The notes below the pieces were generated by a model. That model was given only the letters and a program-made list of their open reading frames with translations. It did no database searches and had not been told where the DNA came from. Source: Cryobacterium sp. (GTDB taxonomy: Bacteria > Actinomycetota > Actinomycetes > Actinomycetales > Microbacteriaceae). Taken from it: a stretch of 38,193 nucleotides of DNA. This document shows, piece after piece, positions 1 to 9,558 of this stretch. The position numbers and the translations under genes were made by a program. Position 1 is the stretch's first letter; every line of letters starts with the position of its first letter. The stretch lies in assembly GCA_025465015.1 (NCBI GenBank), contig JAODMM010000035.1:1-38193 (forward strand). The letters run 5' to 3'.

Positions 1-36
1 GTGAGAAATGACAGTAGCTCTAGAACCGACGAACGG

Positions 37-107
37 AGCGGATGACGGGAATCGAACCCGCGCTATCAGCTTGGGAAGCTGAAGTTCTACCATTGAACTA
101 CATCCGC
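37..107 (-). tRNA. tRNA-Gly, anticodon CCC
   Basis: Reverse complement folds as GCGGATG..GTTCAATGGTAGAAC..TCAGC-TTCCCAA-GCTGA..CGGGT-TCGATTC-CCG..CATCCGCT; the anticodon loop TTCCCAA gives CCC. Confidence 0.95.
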
Positions 108-184
108 GCGTTGAGGGAGACGCGCCGGGCGCGGCATCCGTAACGGAGCAATCCTAGCAAGCCTCGCCCCGCTAGGCTGGCACG

Positions 185-790
185 GTGCTTCTCTCGGACC
201 GCGATATCAAGGCAGAACTGGGCGCCGGACGGATCGGTCTCGACCCGTACACGCCGGACATGGTGCAACCCTCGAGCATTGACGTGCGGCTGGACCGGTT
301 TTTCCGCCTGTTTGACAACCATAAGTACCCCTATATCGACCCGGCGGAGGACCAGCCCGACCTCACCCGCCTGATCGAGGCGAAGCCGGATGAACCGTTC
401 ATCCTTCACCCCGGCGAGTTCGTCCTCGGCTCCACCTACGAACTGGTGACCCTGCCCGACGACGTGGCCGCCCGACTCGAGGGTAAGAGTTCGCTTGGTC
501 GGCTGGGCCTTCTCACCCACTCGACCGCCGGCTTCATCGACCCCGGCTTCTCGGGACACGTCACCCTCGAGCTCAGCAACGTGGCCACACTGCCGATAAA
601 ACTCTGGCCCGGCATGAAAATCGGGCAGCTGTGCTTCTTCCGACTGTCGAGCCCGACCGAGCAGCCTTACGGATCAGGCACCTACGGCTCCCGCTACCAA
701 GGCCAGCGCGGGCCTACCGCGTCGCGGTCGCACCTCGGGTTCCACAGGACGGATGTCGGGACCCGCGAGGGCGGACGCCTCGGCGCGTAG
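185..790 (+). CDS. dcd: dCTP deaminase
   Basis: [22 protein letters not shown]...[33 protein letters not shown] is characteristic of Dcd; GTG start. Confidence 0.96.
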   Translation: MLLSDRDIKAELGAGRIGLDPYTPDMVQPSSIDVRLDRFFRLFDNHKYPYIDPAEDQPDLTRLIEAKPDEPFILHPGEFVLGSTYELVTLPDDVAARLEGKSSLGRLGLLTHSTAGFIDPGFSGHVTLELSNVATLPIKLWPGMKIGQLCFFRLSSPTEQPYGSGTYGSRYQGQRGPTASRSHLGFHRTDVGTREGGRLGA

Positions 791-849
791 CGCCTGCCGG
801 GTTTCACCCGAAGGATCGGTGCCCGCGTCCGGTTCAGCACCCCGCGTTC

Positions 850-877
850 GCCAACCGGTCACCGGTGACTTGTTGGC
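850..877. terminator. 28-bp near-perfect dyad GCCAACcgGTCACCGGTGACttGTTGGC between dcd and the next gene; terminator or operator
   Basis: Read directly: 12-bp perfect palindrome GTCACCGGTGAC (858-869) plus 6-bp outer arms GCCAAC/GTTGGC. Confidence 0.45.
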
Positions 878-919
878 GATTCACACGGATGAAACACCCC
901 TGCCGGTAAAATTCAAGGT

Positions 920-1504
920 ATGAACGCGCGGCCCGAACCTTCGCCTGAGCCAGGGCCCGCTGACGGGCGGGATGCGACGGGGAGGCCGGAGACGGCTTTG
1001 AAGCTCGCCGACGCTCTAGTCGCGCCCGCGCCCACCCGTGAGTACCCGCGACGGATGCGCCGCTTCGGGCAGCTCGTCGGCGCGTGGGCGGCTCGAGGAT
1101 CCCGCCTGAACGAGGAGACGGGGGAGTGGACAGAGCGCGAGTTCACATGGGTGGTCGGGTTCATCCTCGATGGACGTGCGGTGCAGGACGTTGAAGTCAG
1201 CTCGAGCACAACCCATCCGTCTGGTTTCGAGACCGTAGCGACCGCAGTTCGGGTGTATGATCCGCACGCCGGCGCCTGGCGGGTGAGTTATTTCGCGCCG
1301 CAACTCGGGGAGTACTGCCACCTTGTTGCAACCCCCTACCGCACCGGGATACGTCAGGACGGGACGCGAAATGACGGCAAGCCCATCCGCTGGAATTTCA
1401 CGGAGATCACCCCCGCCACCTACGCGTGGCAAGGGTGGGTGTCAGAAGATGAAGGTTCCACCTGGGTGCTGGTGGAACACAACGAGGCCACCCGCCTGAG
1501 CTGA
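920..1504 (+). CDS. conserved hypothetical protein, possibly DUF1579-like
   Basis: 194-aa ORF with good coding character (FGQLVGAWAARGSRLNEETGEWTEREFTWVVGFILDGRAVQDVEV); family assignment tentative. Confidence 0.6.
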   Translation: MNARPEPSPEPGPADGRDATGRPETALKLADALVAPAPTREYPRRMRRFGQLVGAWAARGSRLNEETGEWTEREFTWVVGFILDGRAVQDVEVSSSTTHPSGFETVATAVRVYDPHAGAWRVSYFAPQLGEYCHLVATPYRTGIRQDGTRNDGKPIRWNFTEITPATYAWQGWVSEDEGSTWVLVEHNEATRLS

Positions 1505-1608
1505 CTCGAAGCAGAGCCTGGGCGAACCCTCGAACGGTGAAGCGGGTGAGTCGACACGTCCCCGTGCCTGCTCACCGCACTTCACCGAACCTTCTGGTCG
1601 ACGCCGCC

Positions 1609-2358
1609 CTACTGCGGTCGCAGCCGCAGGTTCTGCATGCCGCCGTCGACCTCGAGTGAGATGCCCACGGTTGAGCCTGAACGCGGGCTCGCCAGATAGA
1701 CCGCCGCATCCGCAACTTCATCGGCGGCGACAAGGCGACCATGGGGCTGCCGCGCGTTCAGCGCCGCACGCTCGGCCTCCGGGTCATCCGCCTTCTCGAG
1801 CAAGCGACCGATCCAGGGCGTGTCTGCCGTTCCCGGCGCCACGCAGTTGACACGGATGCCCTCACGCAGGTGGTCGGCGGCCATCGCGCGGGTGAGTGCC
1901 AGCACGGCTCCCTTGGATGCGCTGTAGAGCGCCCGCTGGGGAAGTCCGGCGGTCGCGGCAACGGAGGCTGTGTTGACGATCGCAGCCGAGGGGGACTTCC
2001 GCAGCCACGGCAAGGCGGCGCGCGTGACTCGCGCGATTCCTGTGACGTTGATGCTGAGCACCCGGGCCCATTCGTCGTCGTCGTTGTCGGCGATCGTGCC
2101 CTGAGCCCCGATCCCGGCGTTGTTGATCACGATGTCGATGCGGCCGAACCGTTCGGCGACGCCGTCAACGCCCGCGCGTACCGAGGCGTCGTCGGAGACG
2201 TCGACTCGCATGGCGAAATGGGCTGCGTCCGCGCCCTCCGGTGAGAGATCGAAAACAGCCACGGATGCGCCCTGCGCGTGCAGACGGTCGGCAATGGCGG
2301 CCCCGATGCCGGACGCGCCCCCGGTCACGATGGCAACGAGTCCTGCGAGCTCGCTCAT
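1609..2358 (-). CDS. SDR-family oxidoreductase, probable 2-keto-3-deoxy-L-fuconate dehydrogenase
   Basis: TGGASGIG cofactor motif, NNAG, YSASK catalytic motif; ATGA overlap with the upstream FAH-family gene; pathway context. Confidence 0.85.
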   Translation of the reverse strand: MSELAGLVAIVTGGASGIGAAIADRLHAQGASVAVFDLSPEGADAAHFAMRVDVSDDASVRAGVDGVAERFGRIDIVINNAGIGAQGTIADNDDDEWARVLSINVTGIARVTRAALPWLRKSPSAAIVNTASVAATAGLPQRALYSASKGAVLALTRAMAADHLREGIRVNCVAPGTADTPWIGRLLEKADDPEAERAALNARQPHGRLVAADEVADAAVYLASPRSGSTVGISLEVDGGMQNLRLRPQ

Positions 2359-3224
2359 GAGGGAGTTCCGGGGAGAGCCGTCTCGACGAACTGCTGCCGC
2401 TGACGCCCGAGCCCCTCGATCTCGATCTCGCACACGTCACCGGCGGAGAGGTACGGGAAGCGACCGGAGAGCGCGACACCCTCCGGTGTGCCGGTGAGGA
2501 CGAGGTCGCCGGGCTCTAACGCCAAATACTGGCTGAGGTGCCAGACGATGAAGTCGACGTTGAAGATCTGATCGGCAGAGTTCGAGTCTTGTCGGATCTC
2601 ACCGTTCACCCAGCTGCGAAGGGCGAGGTTCTGGTAGTCGAGTTCGTCGGGGGTGACGAGCCACGGACCCGTGGGGTTGAACCCGGGGGCGCACTTGCCC
2701 TTCGACCATTGCCCGCCCGACACTGCTAACTGGAAGTCCCGCTCGGAGACGTCATTGGCCGTGACGAAGCCCGCGATGTGGTTGATGCTCTCCGCCGGCG
2801 ACGAGAGGTAGGAAGCGCGCTTGCCGATGACGATTCCCAGCTCGACCTCCCAGTCGGTCTTGGTGCTGCCGATCGGAATGGACACGTCGTCGTTCGGCCC
2901 GACCACCGTGTTCGGGGTCTTCAGGAAGATGATGGGGATCTCGGGGGGCGCTGAGCCCGATTCCGCTGCGTGGGCTGCGTAGTTCATGCCGATGCAGATG
3001 ACGGCGCTCGGCCGGGCGATCGGTGCCCCGAGGCGCACAGCGTGCCCGTTCTCAAGCGGGGGGAGCGAACCGGCGGCAACAGCATCCGCTGCCCGCTGCG
3101 CTCCACCCGAGGAGAGAAAGGACCCGTTGATGTCGTCAGTGACAGAGGACAGGTTGTAATAGGTGTCATCCACCAGCACGGCGGGAGTTTCCTGGCCCAC
3201 GGGGCCGAGACGGGCAAACTTCAT
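2355..3224 (-). CDS. fumarylacetoacetate hydrolase family protein, probable 2,4-diketo-3-deoxy-L-fuconate hydrolase
   Basis: FAH-fold motifs: CIGMNYAAHAAE, PIIFLKTPNTVVGPND, WEVELGIVIGKRA, GFVTANDVSERDFQ, DLVLTGTPEGV. Confidence 0.88.
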   Translation of the reverse strand: MKFARLGPVGQETPAVLVDDTYYNLSSVTDDINGSFLSSGGAQRAADAVAAGSLPPLENGHAVRLGAPIARPSAVICIGMNYAAHAAESGSAPPEIPIIFLKTPNTVVGPNDDVSIPIGSTKTDWEVELGIVIGKRASYLSSPAESINHIAGFVTANDVSERDFQLAVSGGQWSKGKCAPGFNPTGPWLVTPDELDYQNLALRSWVNGEIRQDSNSADQIFNVDFIVWHLSQYLALEPGDLVLTGTPEGVALSGRFPYLSAGDVCEIEIEGLGRQRQQFVETALPGTPS

Positions 3225-3328
3225 TCAGCAGCTTCTTCCTGTAGAGAACGGGAGCCGGAACATCTGACTATAGCGGCCCTCATTCCCGAGGGAGGGGTGA
3301 AAGGAGCGTCGCGCCGGCCTCAATTGAC

Positions 3329-3353
3329 AGTCTATACATCCGATGTCTAGGCT
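3329..3353. promoter_or_regulatory. 25-bp operator-like palindrome AGTCTATACATC-C-GATGTCTAGGCT between divergent fucose-pathway genes
   Basis: Perfect core ACATC-N1-GATGT with imperfectly symmetric flanks; overlaps a promoter-like TTGACA (3324-3329) in the divergent intergenic region. Confidence 0.55.
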
Positions 3354-3380
3354 CAAGTGTTCAATCTAAGGAGACCGCTT

Positions 3381-4667
3381 GTGACTACCATCGTCGCGTT
3401 GGAGACCAACGACGTGCGCTTCCCGACCTCAACGTCGTTGGACGGGTCGGACGCGATGAACCTCGATCCCGACTATTCCGCGGCCTACGTGCGGATCGTC
3501 ACCGATGCCGAGGACGGATTGGAGGGGCACGCGTTCGTGTTCACCATCGGCCGAGGCAACGACGTGCAGGTGGCCGCCATCAAGGCGCTGTCCGATCACG
3601 TGGTCGGGCGCAACGCCGAAGACCTCCTTCAAAACATGGGCACGACGTGGCGGGAGTTCGTCTGGGACTCCCAGTTACGCTGGCTCGGACCGGAGAAGGG
3701 CGTCATGCACATGGCGATCGGCGCCGTCGTCAACGCCCTGTGGGACCTCAAAGCCAAGCGCGCCGGGTTACCGCTGTGGCAGCTGCTCGCCCGCATGACG
3801 CCCGAGGAGATCGTTGAACTGGTCGACTTCCGCTACCTCACCGACGCATTGACGCCCGAGGACGCCCTCCAGATCCTGCGCAACGCCTTGCCGGGACGGG
3901 CAGAGCGAGAAGCCCAGTTGCTCGCAAGCGGATACCCGGCATACACGACGACACCCGGATGGCTGGGCTACAGCGACGAGAAGCTAGTCCGGCTGGCCCG
4001 GGAGGCGGTCGCCGACGGTTTCTCCATGATCAAGCTCAAAGTGGGGGGCAACCTTGAGGACGACATCCGGCGCATGCGCATTGCCCGTGAGACCGTGGGC
4101 CCCGACATTCGTATCGGCACCGACGCCAACCAGCGCTGGGGTGTCTCGGAAGCCATCGAGTGGATGTCGCACCTGGCAGAATTCGATGTGGCCTGGATCG
4201 AGGAGCCCACGAGCCCCGACGATGTCCTCGGGCACGCAGCGATCTCCCGAGGAGTGGCGCCGATCCCGGTTGCGACCGGCGAGCACATGGCCAACCGTGT
4301 CATGTTCAAGCAGTTCCTCCAGGCTGACGCCCTGCAGGTGCTCCAGATCGACGCCAGCCGTGTCGCGGGGGTCAATGAGAACGTCGCCATCCTGCTCCTT
4401 GCGGCGAAGTTCGGCGTACCGGTCTGCCCGCATGCCGGGGGAGTGGGGCTCTGTGAGGCGGTGCAGCACTTCTCGATGTTCGACTTCGTCGCCGTTTCGG
4501 GCAGCACCGAGGGTCGCGTGATCGAATTCGTCGACCACCTTCACGAGCATTTCGTGACCCCGGTCGTGATCGAGGACGGCGCTTACCGGGCGCCGACCGC
4601 ACCGGGCGCCGGCAGCGAGATGCACGCGGCAAGCCGCGCCGAGTTCGAATTCACTGCCCGTGGGTGA
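3381..4667 (+). CDS. L-fuconate dehydratase (enolase superfamily, FucD/ENOSF1-like)
   Basis: [70 protein letters not shown] start at 3381 preceded by AAGGAG. Confidence 0.92.
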   Translation: MTTIVALETNDVRFPTSTSLDGSDAMNLDPDYSAAYVRIVTDAEDGLEGHAFVFTIGRGNDVQVAAIKALSDHVVGRNAEDLLQNMGTTWREFVWDSQLRWLGPEKGVMHMAIGAVVNALWDLKAKRAGLPLWQLLARMTPEEIVELVDFRYLTDALTPEDALQILRNALPGRAEREAQLLASGYPAYTTTPGWLGYSDEKLVRLAREAVADGFSMIKLKVGGNLEDDIRRMRIARETVGPDIRIGTDANQRWGVSEAIEWMSHLAEFDVAWIEEPTSPDDVLGHAAISRGVAPIPVATGEHMANRVMFKQFLQADALQVLQIDASRVAGVNENVAILLLAAKFGVPVCPHAGGVGLCEAVQHFSMFDFVAVSGSTEGRVIEFVDHLHEHFVTPVVIEDGAYRAPTAPGAGSEMHAASRAEFEFTARG

Positions 4668-5616
4668 ACTCACGCTGCCGCGGCTGGGGTACGGCGCCGC
4701 CAATATCGGCAACCTCTACCGAGCTCTCACCGATGACAAGGCGTGGGAGATCCTCCAGGCGGCATGGGATGCCGGCGTTCGGTACTTCGATACCGCGCCG
4801 CATTACGGCCTGGGGCTCTCCGAGCGCAGGCTGGGTCAGTTCCTCGCGACCAAACCGCGCGACCAGTACGTCATCTCCACCAAAGTGGGGCGCCTTCTGG
4901 AACTGAACCCGGGGGGCGGCGGTGAGCTCGACTTGGCCCATGACTTCGCCGTGCCGGCGACACTCAAGCGGGTCTGGGACTTCACCGCCGCAGGAATCCG
5001 TCAGAGCGTCGAAGACTCGCTCGAGCGCACCGGCCTTGACCGGTTCGACGTTCTGTACCTTCACGACCCCGAGCGGAACAACCTGCAGGACGGACTCGAC
5101 CAGGCAATCCCCGCCATGGCCGGGCTCCGTGACGCAGGATTGGTGCGTGCCGTGGGTGTCGGCTCCATGGACACGGATGCCCTGCTCGCGTCCGTGAACA
5201 CTGGGGCCCTCGACCTGCTCATGGTGGCGGGTCGGTACACGCTCGCCGAGCAGCCAGCGCTCGCTGACGTGATACCCGCGTGCCGACGACATGGTGTCGG
5301 GATCGTGAACGCTTCGATCTTCAACTCGGGCTTACTGGCCACCGACACCCCCAAGACGGATGCGCGGTACGAATACGGTGCTGTCCCCATCGACGTTCTC
5401 GAGCGGGTCAAGGCGATAGCCGAGACTTGCCGCGAGTACGGCGTCTCCCTCCCAACTGCCGCCTTGCAGTACACCCTTCGCGACGACGCCGTGCTGAGCG
5501 TCGTCGTGGGCGGCAGCAAGCCGGAACACGTGCGCCAGAACGCCGCTCGCTTGCACGAGCACGTCCCCGACGAGCTGTGGGTCACGCTCGCTGGCCGAGG
5601 ACTTATTCCCGCCTGA
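4660..5616 (+). CDS. aldo/keto reductase, probable L-fucose (D-threo-aldose) 1-dehydrogenase
   Basis: [30 protein letters not shown] start overlaps the end of the dehydratase gene. Confidence 0.86.
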   Translation: MGELTLPRLGYGAANIGNLYRALTDDKAWEILQAAWDAGVRYFDTAPHYGLGLSERRLGQFLATKPRDQYVISTKVGRLLELNPGGGGELDLAHDFAVPATLKRVWDFTAAGIRQSVEDSLERTGLDRFDVLYLHDPERNNLQDGLDQAIPAMAGLRDAGLVRAVGVGSMDTDALLASVNTGALDLLMVAGRYTLAEQPALADVIPACRRHGVGIVNASIFNSGLLATDTPKTDARYEYGAVPIDVLERVKAIAETCREYGVSLPTAALQYTLRDDAVLSVVVGGSKPEHVRQNAARLHEHVPDELWVTLAGRGLIPA

Positions 5617-5723
5617 ACCGCGCCGGCTAGCTCCGGGGGCAGCCCGCGGGTAGCGTGGCGCAGTACGATCCGTCGTGCGGCTCGTCCGTGTCGCGCGTTT
5701 GTGCCGTTCGAAAGCACCGTTCG

Positions 5724-6617
5724 TTAGTGCAGCTCGATCGACTGCACAGACCTCAGCTGTTCCCGAATGAACAGGTTCGCGTGCGCGGCGAGGTCGTCGG
5801 AGTCCTGCCAGAGGTTGCGCCAGATGCCGAGCATCCGGCTGAGGTCCTGTGCGACGACGGCCGAGGAGAAGGACTCGAAGACGACGGGGCCGTCGTACCC
5901 GATGCGCGCGAGTCCGCGGAAGAATGAGCCGAAGTCGACCGTGCCGGAGCCGAGGTAACCGCGGTGGCTCTCCCCGATGTGCACGTAGCCGAGACGGTCG
6001 CCCACGTCGAGGACCGGAGAGAACTGATCCGACTCCTCGATGTTCATGTGGTACGTGTCGAGGTGCACGGACACGTTGTCGTGGTCGATTTCATCGAGGA
6101 ATTCGAGGGCCGCTCGGCCGGTGTTGATGAGGTTGGTCTCGTAGCGATTGACCACTTCAAGCGACAGGTGAATGCCGAGGTCCGCGGCACGGGTGGCGAG
6201 ACGACCGATGGCGGCCGCGCTCGACGCCCGCCCGGCAGCCGTGGCCGGCTCCATGTACTTCTTCATCGCGCTGTAGATGACACCGCACAGGTGAGAGCTG
6301 CCCATAGCGTGCACGATTTCGAGGCACTCGGTGAGCATCCGTTCCCCGGCCTCGACAACGCTGGGGTCCGGGCTGGTCAGGTCGGTGGATTCGTTGAGAC
6401 CCAGCGACGCGGTCGCTGCCAGGTCATGTTCCTTCAAAAGACTGGCGGCGAGGCCGCGGTCGAAGGAAGACGGGTCCATCAGGGGGATTTCGATGAGGTC
6501 GAAACCGGCCTTCTTCGTCTTCTCGATGGCGAGGGTGAGTCCCGCTGCATCGAAAGTTCCAGTGAATACGAGGGCGTGAGCGCCAATCTGCATGGTGTGC
6601 CTTCCGGGGTTCGACAT
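5724..6617 (-). CDS. sugar phosphate isomerase/epimerase family TIM barrel, D-tagatose/D-psicose 3-epimerase-like
   Basis: LSLEVVNRYETNLINTGRAALEFLDEIDHDNVSVHLDTYHMNIEESD, GYVHIGESHRGYLGSGTVDF; start could also be 6593 (MQIGAH). Confidence 0.85.
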   Translation of the reverse strand: MSNPGRHTMQIGAHALVFTGTFDAAGLTLAIEKTKKAGFDLIEIPLMDPSSFDRGLAASLLKEHDLAATASLGLNESTDLTSPDPSVVEAGERMLTECLEIVHAMGSSHLCGVIYSAMKKYMEPATAAGRASSAAAIGRLATRAADLGIHLSLEVVNRYETNLINTGRAALEFLDEIDHDNVSVHLDTYHMNIEESDQFSPVLDVGDRLGYVHIGESHRGYLGSGTVDFGSFFRGLARIGYDGPVVFESFSSAVVAQDLSRMLGIWRNLWQDSDDLAAHANLFIREQLRSVQSIELH

Positions 6618-6677
6618 TGAATTCGGCTCAGCACCTGGGGGGTGCAGGAACCTACCCTATGTGGATGCGACGAAATT

Positions 6678-6707
6678 AGGTACATTCAGGTACAACTTGT
6701 AACAAGT
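6678..6707. promoter_or_regulatory. composite regulatory site: direct repeat AGGTACA-ttc-AGGTACA followed by 13-bp palindrome ACTTGT-A-ACAAGT
   Basis: Read directly in the divergent intergenic region between the epimerase and ABC importer genes. Confidence 0.5.
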
Positions 6708-6809
6708 AGAGTGATATTCGGGCCAATCGTCCGATCTCTGGATGGTTCCGTGCCATGATCGTAGGCACGGAATTCATCGAGTTCGTCCTCCGAAGAAGTA
6801 GGTGAGTGT

Positions 6810-8318
6810 GTGGCAACAAAGCTGTTGGAAGTCAGCGGGATCAGCAAGAGCTTTCCCGGCGTCCAGGCCCTGAAGGACGTCCAGTTTGAACTGGACCGTG
6901 GCGAGGTTCTTGCCTTGGTTGGCGAGAACGGAGCAGGCAAATCGAGCCTGATGAAGATCCTCTCTGGGATTTACACCAAGGACTCGGGAACCATCCGTCT
7001 CGAGGGCCAGGAAGTCGAAATCGACAGTCCAAAGGCCGCGCAGGGAATGGGCATCAGCATCATCCACCAGGAGATGAACCTGATGTCGCATCTCACGATC
7101 GCTCAGAACATATACATCGGACGTGAGCCTCGCGGCGGGTTGTTCGTGCGCGAACGCGCCCTGAACCGTCAGGCGGCAGAACTCCTCAACCGTCTCGGCA
7201 TCCACCTCGACCCTCGCGAGGTCGTCGAGAACCTCACCGTTGCCAAGCAGCAGATGGTTGAGATCGCCAAGGCGCTCTCCTTCGACGCGAAGGTCCTGAT
7301 CATGGACGAGCCGACCTCCGCTCTGACGGATGCCGAGACGGAGACGCTTTTCGCCCTGATCGCCGGTCTGAAAAAGCACGGCACCGGTGTCATCTACATC
7401 TCCCACCGAATGGACGAGCTGCGTCGGATAGCGGACCGGGTGACCGTCCTCCGCGACGGCCAGTACATCGGTTCGCTCGACCGTGACCATCTCGACATTC
7501 CCACGATCATCGAGATGATGGTGGGTCGTCACATCGAAGAGGGCGCTCGGCCCACTGCCCGGGAGCACGCACATGACGATGTAGTCCTCAAAGTCGAAGG
7601 TCTCGGCACCCGTCGCCTTCTGAAAGACATCAACTTCGAGCTGCGTCGCGGGGAGATCCTCGGATTCGCCGGACTCATGGGTGCCGGACGCACCGAGGTC
7701 GCTCGCGCGATCATCGGCGCTGACCCCTCGGAAACCGGGGAGATTCACGTCGCCGGCAAGCCGGTGAAGATCGGGCAGCCCGCGGACGCCGTCGGACATG
7801 GCATCGGTTACCTCTCCGAGGACCGCAAGCTCCTGGGGCTCCTTCTTGAGCGTGATGTCAACACCAACGTCCTGCTCGCCTCACTCCGGGATTACACCGA
7901 TGGCATGGGGTTTGTGCACACGGCGAAAGGCAAGCAGAAGTCGCGGGAGTACGTGAAGTCCTTGCGTATCAAGACTCCGTCGATCACCTCGACCACGAAG
8001 AACCTCTCCGGGGGGAACCAGCAGAAGGTCGTGATCGCGAAGTGGCTCGCGCGCGACTGCGACATCCTCATCTTCGACGAGCCGACCCGTGGAATCGACG
8101 TCGGGGCCAAGGAAGAGATCTACAAGCTGCTCAACGACCTGGTGGCCCAGGGGAAGTCGATCATCATGATTTCGTCCGAGCTTCCGGAGGTACTGCGACT
8201 GTCGCACCGCATCGTGGTGATGGCCAACGGCCGGATCACGGGCGTCCTGAATAACGAGGAAGCCAGCCAGGCGAAGATCATGGAATATGCGACCCGCATG
8301 GGCGAAGAGAAAGAATAG
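6810..8318 (+). CDS. sugar ABC transporter ATP-binding protein (RbsA/MglA type)
   Basis: Two ABC cassettes: Walker A GENGAGKSSLMKIL, signature LSGGNQQKVVIAKWLA, DEPTRGIDVGAK; GTG start. Confidence 0.95.
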   Translation: MATKLLEVSGISKSFPGVQALKDVQFELDRGEVLALVGENGAGKSSLMKILSGIYTKDSGTIRLEGQEVEIDSPKAAQGMGISIIHQEMNLMSHLTIAQNIYIGREPRGGLFVRERALNRQAAELLNRLGIHLDPREVVENLTVAKQQMVEIAKALSFDAKVLIMDEPTSALTDAETETLFALIAGLKKHGTGVIYISHRMDELRRIADRVTVLRDGQYIGSLDRDHLDIPTIIEMMVGRHIEEGARPTAREHAHDDVVLKVEGLGTRRLLKDINFELRRGEILGFAGLMGAGRTEVARAIIGADPSETGEIHVAGKPVKIGQPADAVGHGIGYLSEDRKLLGLLLERDVNTNVLLASLRDYTDGMGFVHTAKGKQKSREYVKSLRIKTPSITSTTKNLSGGNQQKVVIAKWLARDCDILIFDEPTRGIDVGAKEEIYKLLNDLVAQGKSIIMISSELPEVLRLSHRIVVMANGRITGVLNNEEASQAKIMEYATRMGEEKE

Positions 8319-8328
8319 GCACGGCACA

Positions 8329-9351
8329 ATGAACGCAACCCCTGTCACCGACAACGCCCCCCAAGTGCAACAAGCCCCGGATGGCAAACCCGGCTCCGCA
8401 AAGAGCTTCCTACGGGCTCAGATCCAGCAGTCCCTGGCGTTCGCCACGCTGGTGGTCCTGCTGGTCTTCTTCTCGATCGCAAGCAGCAACTTCTTCACGT
8501 TCAGCAACATCTCGGGCATCCTGCTGTCGACTGCCGTTATCGGCATCTTGGCGCTCGGGACGACCTTCGTGATCATCACGGGTGGCATCGACCTCTCCAT
8601 CGGTACGGGCATGACGCTCGCGTCGGTCATGACCGGAATCTTCCTGGTCAACATGCAGTTGCCGCTGATCGTCGGGGTGATCGGGGGGATCGCGACGGGC
8701 GCTTTGATGGGCTTCGTCAACGGTGTCAACATCGCCATCCTCCGCCTGCCGCCGTTCATCGCCACCCTGGCGATGATGCTGATCGCTCAGGGCCTCGCCC
8801 TGGTGATCTCCGGTGTCCGCCCGATCTACTTCAGCGGCGTCGCGGGCTTCAAAGCCATCTCACTCGGCACCCTCATCCCGGGGATCCCGAATGCGGTGCT
8901 CATCCTCTTCCTGCTCGCGATCGTGGCGTACCTCATCCTGAGCAAGACGATCCTCGGCCGTTACACCTTCGCGATCGGAAGTAACGAGGAAGCCACGCGA
9001 CTTTCAGGCGTGAACACGCGCAAATGGAAGATCATCATCTACACCCTCGCAGGCGTCTTCACCGGCATCGCCGGTGTGGTGATTGCAGCCCGGCTCGACT
9101 CTGCCCAACCGCAGCTGGGTGTCGGCTACGAACTGCAGGCCATCGCCGCCGTCATCATCGGTGGCACATCGCTTCTGGGTGGTCGCGGATCGATCATGGG
9201 CACCCTCATCGGTGCCCTGATCATGAGCGTTCTGATCAACGGACTGCGCATCCTCTCCATTCAAACCGAATGGCAAAACGTCGTCGTCGGTGCTGTCATC
9301 CTGGTGGCTGTGTTCACCGACTCGCTGCGTCAGCGTCGCGGCGCATCCTGA
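8329..9351 (+). CDS. sugar ABC transporter permease (RbsC type)
   Basis: Hydrophobic; ALGTTFVIITGGIDLSIGTGM, LPPFIATLAMM, AIAAVIIGGTSLLGGRGSIMGTLIGALIM. Confidence 0.93.
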   Translation: MNATPVTDNAPQVQQAPDGKPGSAKSFLRAQIQQSLAFATLVVLLVFFSIASSNFFTFSNISGILLSTAVIGILALGTTFVIITGGIDLSIGTGMTLASVMTGIFLVNMQLPLIVGVIGGIATGALMGFVNGVNIAILRLPPFIATLAMMLIAQGLALVISGVRPIYFSGVAGFKAISLGTLIPGIPNAVLILFLLAIVAYLILSKTILGRYTFAIGSNEEATRLSGVNTRKWKIIIYTLAGVFTGIAGVVIAARLDSAQPQLGVGYELQAIAAVIIGGTSLLGGRGSIMGTLIGALIMSVLINGLRILSIQTEWQNVVVGAVILVAVFTDSLRQRRGAS

Positions 9352-9457
9352 CCCTTCCCTCAACCAGAACCGGCGGCACCGGGAGGCCGGGTCGCCCGTT
9401 TCTCGACCGACTATGAAATCGGTTGCATGCGCGGAAAAACGCCGAACATAACGATCT

Positions 9458-9471
9458 TGTATCTACATGTA
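9458..9471. promoter_or_regulatory. overlapping dyads TGTATCTACA and TACATGTA upstream of the substrate-binding protein gene
   Basis: Sequence ttgtatctacatgtattttt about 90 bp upstream of the 9559 start. Confidence 0.35.
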
Positions 9472-9558
9472 TTTTTCGCGTGAATCGGCCTCTCAACATC
9501 GCTAACATGGCCAAGTCAGCCGAGCGGCTGGCCGCCGAACGAACAATGGAGTTACTCG

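Noticed and set aside
5660-5725. CCGTTCG direct repeat in the convergent region after the first AKR
   Set aside because: Short and low-complexity in GC-rich DNA between convergent genes; no supporting structure.
6774-7799. 341-aa minus ORF antisense to the ABC ATPase
   Set aside because: Shadow ORF opposite a clear RbsA-type gene.
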